From Obelidium mucronatum (taxonomy: Eukaryota; Chytridiomycota; Chytridiomycetes; Chytridiales; Chytriomycetaceae), in the NCBI GenBank assembly GCA_025765595.1, contig JAIVFH010000648.1, positions 1-11,435 of the forward strand: a stretch of 11,435 bases of DNA, in the 5' to 3' direction. The notes under the pieces were generated by a model, which was not told where the DNA came from, did no database searches, and saw nothing but the letters and a program-made list of their open reading frames with translations. The position numbers and the translations under genes are program-made. Position 1 is the stretch's first letter, and every line of letters starts with the position of its first letter. Of this stretch, positions 1 through 8,145 are shown in pieces.

Positions 1-912
1 AGCATTGCGTGTATGGAAGAAATCGAGCCTTCCGTTTCAAATTCATGTTTTCTTATCTAAAGTCGGTGCTTGTTTTAGCTTTGGAGAATTTTTTGGAGGA
101 GGAGTGTTCGATTGACCCATATCCTCCGAAATGTGACAGCTCGAATGCCTTGAATACAGACACAACCTTTGGTGAAATGATATCAACTTCTCCTCGCAGC
201 TGCGATGTCTTGACTGTGGTCCGCGAATTGTCTACAGCCGACAATGATGTCCGCGGTCACTTCTCAACCTTATATTCAAGCCAGAATTTGTCGCTGCGCC
301 TGGCCGCGACCGGCAAGGCTCCAGTGGCTGACTCGTCTTTGTTGGGACAGTTCCGTTGTTTTTGTCAGGTAAAGCCCGGTGGACATCAAGGTCTGATTGT
401 GCGTTCTTCGAGAGCGGCCTCGACTTCATAATTCTCCCTTTTTTGACAGATAGGGAAGGTGTTTGATTCGGAGTTTGATCCAGAGTCAATTGTTTCCAAG
501 TCCAGCACGTGCTCGGGGACCCTTCGGAATTGCTTCGACCGCGAGCTCTTTTTGCTACGAAACACTGCAAAATCCGTGGAGGCAGGAGTGACGCCAATCA
601 GAGACGCAAACGATGTTGCAGCACTTGATGATCCAGTTGGATTGAACTTTTGCTGAACATACGAGGAACGTTGGCTGGTTCTGACAGAACCGAATAATCA
701 TCCGCGTCCCACCTGACGCCGAGCATACTTGACTTGAGCGAGCTGTTGGATAATTTTTGAGAGTATATAGGCTGTGGTGATCGAGGCGTGAGTTGGTTTG
801 GCTGAATCTGCGCGTGTTCAAGCAATGAAATGAGAATATCTGCACGGCTGCTCAGTTCAGCCTTGAGATCAAGCATATTTTGCAGCAAAAGAGTATGAAA
901 TCCCGGCTCCAT
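1..912 (-). CDS. Second cyclic-nucleotide-gated-type ion channel, N-terminal part only, frameshifted and cut by the left edge
   Basis: The ATG at 912-910 sits in a good context (CAAATGG) and opens a protein matching the N-terminus of the channel at 1084-4147: an amphipathic start with LLLQNMLDLKAEL (LLQSLLDLRVEF in the neighbour), then GVRWDADDYSVLSEP (GIRWDPDDYGTIGEP). The first frame stops at 598-600, but the homology resumes in another frame with DFAVFRSKK and LETIDSGS (DFNAFRSKR and LETIESSS). It returns to the first frame with KKGRIM...SD...LPDK (APKGLI...SDYNMVIPDEK). Two compensating single-base indels, near the AAAA run at about 641-652 and between about 443 and 470, explain this. Below about 380 all frames are interrupted and I cannot follow the protein. 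Only the poorly conserved cytosolic N-terminus is in view, so the membrane domain is inferred from the paralogue. It is either a real gene with read errors or a decaying tandem copy. Confidence 0.72.
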
Positions 913-1083
913 TTGATTTTGGCAAATGTGGCTCGTTCTCTAATGTTCACGAAGATCTTCTGTTGTTTTTAGGATTTCTCGAGATTTTCACGTCTCCAGT
1001 CACATCCAAATCTGAATACTCAAGTGCAAATAAATCGATTCACAGAAAAGTATTTATATATTCTCCAGTATGCTGCCACAATT
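913..1083 (-). promoter_or_regulatory. Intergenic region between the tandem channel genes
   Basis: These 171 bases separate the stop of the upstream channel (1084-1086) from the ATG of the downstream one (912). They must hold the 3' end of the first transcript and probably the promoter of the second. Read on the minus strand, the first part is AT-rich and includes ATATAAATA at about 1050-1058, which could be a polyadenylation signal variant or a TATA-like element. No strong motif decides between these, and no ORF or RNA gene is visible. Confidence 0.4.
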
Positions 1084-4000
1084 TCACTCAGTGGCTGACT
1101 TCAAACAGCCTTCTCTTTCCTCTGCAAGTTCGTTAATCCGTTCCAGCATATCTGGAAATTCTCTGACGACCTGGTAAAAGTCCTCAAAAGTCAATCTATA
1201 CAAAACCGACGGCAGTTTGGCTTGGACAGTTGCCGTTCGCAATGTTTTCGTTATCAGCGCTACCTCTACAAATCATTTAACTGCAGTGGTCCCACAGAAA
1301 AGAAATCTAAAAAATCACCTCCAAAATACGCGCCATCGTACAGGGATAGCTTTAGATTTCCATCTACAAGAATATCAACCTTGCCTGATAATATGAAGAA
1401 CATATCAATTCCAACTTCTCCTTGTTTAATTACGCAATCTCCGGGAATAAAGTATCGCGCGTGCAGACAAGATGCAATTTGACTGTAAAAGATTTCATCA
1501 CGGTGATCATTCATTTCGCGGCGAAGGAGCGGCAGTCTCATTATCAAATCCCGCGTGTTTTGAAGTGAAATCTCCTACAGTTTTTTTTGATGATCTTCTG
1601 TTAATACACTTATTACTGACATTAAAGGAATTTCAGTTACCATACGCAGGGCTTCATTCATATCGGTCAACAACCCATCTTCTTCAAAATACTTCCCTCT
1701 GTACTTAGTTTCATAGTATTGTATCAGCTTATCTTTTGTTTCGTCGTTCAGTTTCTTCCACTTGATATAGTCAACTAGTTCCTCCATCTTTTGATTATAC
1801 ACTCTGCCAGAATTGTCGATGGAAATTGCTGCAGACGAGATGTAACCAACTAAAATAGCATATAAACCGGCTCCAATGAAAATAGAAATGATTGCTGCAA
1901 ATTGCTCAGCTAATGATTGCGGCCTGATTTCAAGTAAATTAGTCCGAAAGTCAAATCGCTGCGGTTAGTCAATCGCCTACTTGAAAGACAGTGGAAATAT
2001 GTTTCCGACCGCCTGTGCAATTATATAAATACATAACGCTCAGCGAAATTTTCCCATAAACTCACCAATAGAAAAGACCAAACATATCTCTCTGCAATTG
2101 AGGCCTCCGTAATTTTCATCCAAAGATCGGACCACCCAAGGAATCCTTCTGATTGCCCAGAATAGTAAATGGCGCAGGCTGTGTAACCAAAACACCAATC
2201 CCGATCGGGACAATCTTGGCAAATGCAGCTCCTATTTTAGAATCTAGATACGTTTTTAATCTCATAGTGAAAGCACAGCGGTGTAGCAAGGAAGGTAATC
2301 GAGATATGCGGAGCAAGCGGAGAACAGGAAAAAATCGCCAGATTGGCAACGATGAGCTTATAAACAACTCAAACGGAATCTTGGTAGATAAATTTAAACG
2401 TTTGCAAAAAAAGAAAATGAATATTTTTGCTCAACTGTTGAAACAACATCTCCAAGGAGTACAGTTGTAGCCCAACGCCAAAGCCATGCTTTCAAAAAAG
2501 ACCTCGCCACTTCGTATTCTTTTATACTATACATCGAAGATTTTCCAACGTCAGACTGAGGAGTTACAGCCATCATAAGTGAATCGACTGAATATATGGC
2601 CGTCATTCTGTAACTTTCCGTACTTAGCTTAATATTTAAAAGACTTCAGTTGTGGTAGTTACATTATACTGAATATTATCTGGAAAGACTGGTAGCCCAT
2701 CTGATCAAACCCAATTACAAGCGGGACAAGAAATAGACATACCAAGTAGCTCACTTTTCTCACAAAAGATGAAAGTCAATGAAAAAAAAGTTTGGAATGG
2801 TTACATACGAATCACAACGAGGTCTAAGCCAGTTATAAAACGTGATTTTGGGTGGAAACCGTTTACAGTGAAATGCATTCCGTCAAAATCGACTTTATCG
2901 AACTGATCCAATGCAATCTGTCTCCCCTTTCCATCGTAAGCTGGAATCAAAAAGTAGTACGAGAATAAGTCAGCGAAGTATGATGATTTATCCTGGACAA
3001 TTGGAGAAGGGTGAATGTGTGGAGCAATCCTGGGTATCATTTCGATTCCTTTTGTAATGGATATAGATAGCTCATGCCGCCATTCTAATGGCGCCATGCA
3101 AGTTGGAGGGGCGTCTTTTGTTGTGACATGCAAGGAGGTTTTAGGGCTCATCATTGAGCGAACTTCATCCACGATCCCATCAGGTTTTGGCGAACTTAGA
3201 GAGTCAACCGAGACATTCCCATCAAGAGATGAAATAGAAAGGTTGGTTACAACATGCGAGTTGCTAGAATCAGTATTATTTTTCCCAAGTGAGTGTTCGC
3301 GATTGATTTTATCGATTGTCAGAACTTCAGTCGAATTATCGTGCTGCTTAAGAATCTTTTCTGAGTTGTTGAATATGTCGGCCACTTTGAACTCTTCCGT
3401 CGTATTATTATGAGTGACAGTATGAGACGCCATAAATAATGATCTTGGTTGAATAGAATCTGAAGGTTTTTTGGCGTGTTCTCCATTGGAAAAGGGTGCG
3501 CGAGGGTGTTTTCTTTGCAATGACTCTTTCTCGTCTGGAATAACCATATTATAGTCTGATAATGCGAACTTTAAAACGGGTTTTGCCCGAATCCGCGCAA
3601 TCAACCCCTTTGGAGCGGTGAGCGAAGCCAAAGACCCTGCTCGAGAACTGGACTCAATTGTTTCAAGATGAGGTAGGGCCGATTTTCTTTCCTTCACACC
3701 ACCAAAGCCGCCCCTTTTACTTCTGAACGCGTTGAAATCGCCATTTGACATTGATTTGGATGTGCCTACTCCTGACAGCGATATTGATGCCATTGATGCC
3801 ATTGATACTTTTAAACTATCAGTTCCCTTTGCCTTCTCTTTGAATATACGCGGCGCGGGTGGGGCGATAGGTTCGCCTATGGTCCCATAGTCATCAGGGT
3901 CCCATCTGATTCCCATTGTCGCCGACTTCATTGAATTATTTGAAGCTCGATTTGAAGAATATTTTGATCCGCCAATCATATGAGGTTTAAATGAGCCTTC

Positions 4001-4147
4001 TGACATTTTACTGTTTGGTAGGACGTGGTGTTGTGCAGGCTTGGTTGATTGTTCCAATGCTGATATTAGCTTGTCTGTTTTGCCGAGAAATTCAACTCTA
4101 AGATCCAGGAGGCTTTGTAGCAAGAACTCGTTCAACCCGTTATCCAT
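1084..4147 (-). CDS. HCN/CNG-type ion channel with C-terminal cyclic-nucleotide-binding domain
   Basis: Predicted plasma-membrane cation channel gated by voltage and/or cyclic nucleotides. Exons: 4147-2809, 2753-2663, 2607-2436, 2379-2066, 2012-1981, 1923-1641, 1574-1319, 1265-1084 (about 889 aa); introns are 53-66 nt. The ATG at 4147 has an ideal context (ACCATGG). Residues 1 to about 435 are a low-complexity cytosolic N-terminus with GIRWDPDDYG near residue 79. S1 is about 440-462 and S2 about 470-490. S3 ends in DVVSTIPFELF. S4 carries Arg at 549, 555, 558, 561 and 568. S5 reaches YTACAIYY. The pore reads AVGNIFPLSFKP (640-651), without GYG. S6 and the C-linker (RVYNQKMEELVDYIKWKKL) follow. 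The binding domain (about 745-855) has IPGD, GEVG, FILSG and the phosphate cassette FGE (828-830) with RTA (839-841), so ligand binding looks intact. One base seems missing in the AAAA run at 2189-2192, in S5. BeCNG1, tied to zoospore phototaxis in Blastocladiella, is a characterised fungal member of this broad class. Confidence 0.92.
1981..2012 (-). other. 32-nt micro-exon encoding the channel pore loop
   Basis: Exon 5 of the channel gene. On the minus strand an acceptor (GCACAG, ending 2013) and a donor (GTAGGC, starting 1980) bracket 32 nt that encode AVGNIFPLSF plus two bases of the next Lys codon. The flanking exons end in ...RYVWSFLL and start with the last base of Lys followed by PQSLAEQF. 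Splicing in phase 0 then phase 2 restores a continuous pore region, whereas reading through either intron gives stops at once. The exon is real in the sense that no other reading gives a pore; transcript data would confirm the exact edges. Confidence 0.8.
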
Positions 4148-4184
4148 GGTGTCAGTTGGTAAATCTCTCTTTTTTTTGTACACA

Positions 4185-5311
4185 CTATGTCAACATTCTC
4201 CCACCATTACGGCCGGAAACACTTGCCTCACACTCTTTCTCAAACTCGGGAGAATCAATGAACTCCTCCGCAGCGTCAATCCACCCCATACCTCCTTCGC
4301 ACACCACCATTGCCTCCAATTTCGCTGCCATCTCTTCGTCAAATCGGCCACGACGACCACTTCGATTACTCGAAACTGCATCGCGGACTATCAATTCAGC
4401 AATAACCTCGTCCATGTCTCGGTATATATCTCCATGGCGAAACGAAACCGAAATGGGGAGGAGCTCGGATTTTGTACGCATCACCAATTCCCTAAAATAC
4501 AAACGAACTGAGAACAGAGGAGCTCCCATGTCTGTTGGAAAATGAGGAAGGAGAAACGAGCCCCATTCAATCGAGCGATGGCTGAGATAGTGCGAATTGC
4601 GGGAGAGTCTTTGGATCAGGAGGGAAAAGTTTGAGTGAAGTAGTGTTGATACAGCTTGCCAGGTGGGCTCTAGAACAGTCGCGTATTTCACATCACGCTT
4701 TTCCCAAGCCTCGCAGATTCCTCGAAATATCTTACGTTCCAAGCATCTCTCTAGTGAATAAGTTTTAACGATCTCTACTGGTGTTTTTTTGAAATTGAAG
4801 TGTTCAGTTTTACCTTAATCTCAGTGGCTGATACTCCAGTTACAGAATGACACGCAGTTCCAAATCTTGCCAAATCAATTTTAAACGGAAGCCATTTTGC
4901 AATCGATAGCCATAAGTTTGAAAAAACAGATTTTAAGGTTTCGCTGCGAGTGGTTGAGACAGCGTCTTTTAAAAGTGAATTCCAGCTCCGTCCTGCAATC
5001 ACTTGTTGTCGAAATGAAACCAAACGTAGTCTGTTTTCAAACCAGGCCAAAGTGGCTCCTGTGGGTGTTGTCTTTGGCAATTTCTGAATAAAAACAGATA
5101 CTCTTCGTGCGTTCTTGCTCATTTGCTTGATTCCTCTCGATGGAAACTTGTGTGTCAAGAAGTCTTCAAGGAGGAGCACTCGCAAAGGACTATTGAAGTC
5201 GAGAATCTTCCCACAAAGTGAATGAAAGAGTTTGACGCGTTCTGTCATTTCTCTTTTGGATGTGAAGGGACGGCGGGCAGTGAAAACGCGGTGGTGGTGG
5301 GAAGCGACCAT
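4185..5311 (-). CDS. Conserved-looking protein of unknown function (two exons)
   Basis: I do not recognise this gene. Exon 1 is 5311-4814 (166 aa) and exon 2 is 4748-4185 (187 aa plus TAG), joined across a 65-nt intron with donor GTAAAA and acceptor CTAGAG; the total is 353 aa. The ATG at 5311 lies in AACATGG, a good context, and no upstream in-frame ATG exists. The N-terminus (MVASHHHRVFTARRPFTSKR) is rich in Arg and hydroxylated residues with no acidic residue, which could be a mitochondrial presequence; this is a guess. The rest is soluble-looking, mostly helical and Trp/Leu/Arg-rich, without transmembrane segments, and ends in an acidic stretch followed by a basic tail. It begins 53 bases after the CofD-like stop and ends 37 bases before the channel ATG, so the three minus-strand genes are packed head to tail. 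The long open frames and clean splice argue for a real gene. Confidence 0.75.
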
Positions 5312-5364
5312 GTTTTTTAAAACAAGTAAACAAAAATTACACACCAGCAACCCAATAATTATTA

Positions 5365-7759
5365 TTACAACAATAATGACTCAAGAGCCTTTCGAAGCTC
5401 ATCCACTCCAAAGTGACCTGGCGTCCGACTACTCAACGTGCTCACATTCACACAGCTTCCGCGCTCAACAGGCCTGAGGCTATCGGGAGAACTCTTCGCC
5501 AAGGACCCACTCTTGGCCACCTTGATGCACTTGATACCAAGCGCCTCGATGTCATCAATTTCAACAGAAACTTGAGAATCCTCTGCATACAGTAGGTGGG
5601 TAATATATGCCGCTGGGGGAAATGGCGTCACGAGATAGCCCCTACCACCAGGTGACAACATCTCTGACACATCTTGCTCAATTTCTTCCTCGTCGTCCTC
5701 TTCATCGTCTCCATCATCGCTTCCAGTGCTGCTCCCGACGATAAACAAACTTTCAGACAAAGTCGAAACATCGCTCGCCCGTCTCCCAACCCCCACGGAA
5801 ACACCTCCCGCAGAAGTTCCTACTAAGGCGCCCCTCCATCTCCAAACTTGATCCGCACCATCCATATCCGTACTGGCATCGCGTTTTGTCATCACCTTCT
5901 TCACCATACCCTCACCACCTCTCTCTGCAATAACACTGTAATTCAACACATCTGTTATCGCCAGAACGAAATCCATTGCCGTGTATCCCTCAGTCTCGCG
6001 ATCATGAGTACCATTCAACAACAATATTTTCCTCCTCGCAGCAGCACAGTTACGATTTACGCCATAATCCTTCGCAATCATTCCCCCGACTCCAGGAACA
6101 ACTAAATTTGGTAAAAGACTCGTATATAGACTTCCCATCCCGTAAATCACAGTTCGCTTAGTGTCCAACTGCTTTGGAACGAGCTGGTTAACGGTAGGAA
6201 CTGTCTCAGTAAGATCCGGGGTGATGTAATATACTCGGCGGATGGGAGACGGTAAAGGCGGGACTTCTGTGTGTGACTTTGAGAAAAAGAGATTGCTTCC
6301 ACCGGAGTTGGAGGCAAGGGATCCAGATGACTTGGACCAGTGAAGAGGCGCAAAGTCCAGACTGTTGCTGAGATTAAATTTTTTGAATGATGATGTGGAG
6401 GGTCGTTTTAAGCGGTGGGGTGCTGTTGTTGCATTTGTTGACGGGTTTGAGGAAGGTGAAAACTCATGGGGGGTAGTGTTTGTTGCAACGGACGAAGCCG
6501 CTGGGGAGCTGGACATTTCAAACACAGCTCGTCTGTGACCGAGTTGAGCTGAAGATGGATGCGGAGAAACTTGGTGTTGAATTGGGGCTGCTGTGACCCC
6601 AGGATGTGAAATTTCACATTGTCCAAAGATGGCAGCGCCGTTTCGCAGCGTTACTCCAATAGCAACCGGATGATGGCCTGTGGCAACGATAGGCAATACG
6701 CTCGTTTTGTTGGGGCATCCCACCAGTTTTGAAAACTGGAAAATCGCAGCTTCCAGAGAATGAAAAAACAAGCGACATCCTGTTATGAAGAAGTTCCCAA
6801 TGCAGCCGCCACGGAAATCAAAGCTTTGTTTCATCTCTCCGTTGCTGATGATATTCATACCAGCAGTCTCCTTCAAAAGTTTGTCGTGGAACTGAAATAG
6901 AAACGAGCGGATAGTGTACTGATGCGATAAAGGGATATCATTCCAGAGAATATGGTTTCCTTCCAAAATGCTCATCCATTCCATTTTCGCTGGACAGGCA
7001 GAATACAAGTTTGGCGAATTTGTGCAGGGAAGCCGGTGCGATAAGAGTTTATATACAGCATGACCCTGAAAGTATCGGTTTAGTGTGTGTTTGGTTTGAG
7101 GCTGTCAAGATATCTATACCTCGGGGGTCGATGTATCCGCCAAGCCAAGAATTCTCGACCGGATGTCGCCAATGCCCGGGCCTCCCATTACTTTAACAAT
7201 CTCAAATGTAGAACCTCCGTCGTCAGAGACGGGCATCACATAGCACACGTTATCGGTCATTTTCTAAATTCATGAGGGTCAAGATAGATAGCACTGGCGA
7301 TCTACCAGACAATACCTGCAGCATCGGAACAAAGGCACTGACCGCAGAGCCGCCTGAAAAGATTAAGATAGATGGCCTTGCTTTCGGAGGAGCCAGCGAG
7401 TCCGTGGTGGCTGAGTATGACGTTGCAGCATTTGTTGGGGTATCATCCTCCACGGGTCCTCTCAGATTCAGGGTCTCCTGGACAAGACCAGTAAGCGTAG
7501 ACACTGCGTGCGAGTTGATGTACAAAGGCCTGGACGCTGGCGGCCGCGGCGTGTTCTCCTTGGTTTGTGTCAGGCTCATTTTGGAGATTTTCTCGCTCTT
7601 TACAATGTTACCCCAGAGTTCCTTGGGGACTTTGGCAGAGAAAAAGTACACGATTTTATCTGTTTGAGTGTGTGTACTTCCATTTTCATGCGGTGAAGGC
7701 AGGGAGTCGTTTGGTCTTTGACAGACGTCATGTGACTCGAGGCACTTCGATTCAGTCAT
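5365..7759 (-). CDS. CofD/YvcK-like (UPF0052) family protein
   Basis: Exons 7759-7316, 7263-7120 and 7065-5365 (introns 52 and 54 nt) give about 762 aa. The family includes archaeal/actinobacterial CofD (2-phospho-L-lactate transferase of F420 synthesis) and bacterial YvcK, which binds UDP-sugars; the role of fungal members is unknown to me. Visible family motifs in order: ILIFSGGSAVSAF (nucleotide/sugar-binding loop, about 131-143), PVSDDGGST (159-167), GGPGIGDIRSR (175-185), FDFRGGCIGNFFITG (about 278-292), GQCEISHP (344-351), VIYGMGSLYTSLLPNL (about 502-517), LLLNGTHDRET (about 544-554) and AYITHLLYAE (682-691). A Ser/Thr/Pro-rich insert fills about 352-468, and an Asp/Glu run lies at about 646-660. 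The first ATG (7759) has a stop just upstream and a weak context. The in-frame Met at 7579 (AAAATGA) is a strong alternative start, giving about 702 aa. There are no frameshifts. It is divergent from the ammonium transporter. Confidence 0.9.
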
Positions 7760-8145
7760 CTATCAACTCGGGACACCTGGTACTACTGCAGGCTACCAGA
7801 GAGGTAGATTCATATATTGATTAAAGTCTCGAGATCCTTGCCCTATAGTTCCACACATGCTGATATCACTGAAATTAGAGAACGGCTGTCCAAAAAACTG
7901 ACAGAAACTTACTAACTATGGCAATATCCTTCGCGTGTCACGATCAATCATGCCTAAACAAAAGTTGCTCAAAATGATCACGAAAGTGTCAGAACAATCT
8001 TCTATCTCCGACAAGTCCCGATTCCGAGAAAAAATGGCCAAGAAATCGGCAAAAACAATCTTATCGTCCCATGAGCCTGTGCCACCTTAACTAGCTTAAA
8101 AAAGCAGGATCCGCCTCATATTCCCCGCGATTTAAAACTTCTCTC
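7760..8145. promoter_or_regulatory. Divergent promoter region between the CofD-like gene and ammonium transporter 1
   Basis: This region of 386 bases lies between two divergent starts and has no convincing coding potential. Toward the transporter it holds AGATAG on the minus strand (8002-8007), CTCCGACAAG (8006-8015), TTCCGAGA (8022-8029), GCCAAGAAA (8037-8045) and CGATAAG on the minus strand (8060-8066). All of these recur upstream of the second transporter, the CTCCGACAAG block with one base changed. An A/T-rich TTTAAAA (about 8131-8137) lies close to the ATG. Toward the CofD-like gene, TATATG on the minus strand (7811-7816) is a possible TATA element. Motif identities come from the sequence; function is inferred. 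Confidence 0.55.
8060..8066 (-). promoter_or_regulatory. GATA-factor-type site upstream of ammonium transporter 1
   Basis: CTTATCG on the plus strand is CGATAAG on the minus strand, a full match to the HGATAR consensus of fungal nitrogen GATA activators (AreA/NIT2/Gln3 family). It lies about 80 bases upstream of the ATG, and the same heptamer occurs about 100 bases upstream of the second transporter. A second match, AGATAG, is at 8002-8007. Short sites occur by chance, so the shared position and companions carry the weight. Confidence 0.45.

Noticed and set aside
9..431. Plus-strand ORF of 140 codons at the left edge
   Set aside because: It overlaps the minus-strand channel copy, whose homology to the neighbouring gene is visible in part of this interval; the plus-strand product resembles nothing and is compositionally odd.
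2189..2192. An extra intron explaining the frame change in S5 of the channel
   Set aside because: S5 sequence is continuous on both sides of the point, and any GT-AG pair here would be far below the 52-nt minimum seen in the other introns.
4156..4545. Long plus-strand open frames opposite the orphan gene
   Set aside because: They lie antisense to exon 2 of a well-supported spliced gene, lack recognisable motifs and have no conserved start context; they are frame shadows.
4775..5350. Start of the orphan gene at 5350
   Set aside because: The codon there is TTG, not ATG. The first in-frame ATG is at 5311 and has a good context.
8094..8105. GCTT/AAGC inverted repeat upstream of transporter 1
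   Set aside because: Four-base arms around an A-run; too short to mean anything.
7760..8145. Possible small genes or RNA genes in the divergent intergenic region
   Set aside because: No ORF with coding character, no tRNA-like cloverleaf and no repeat array could be seen.
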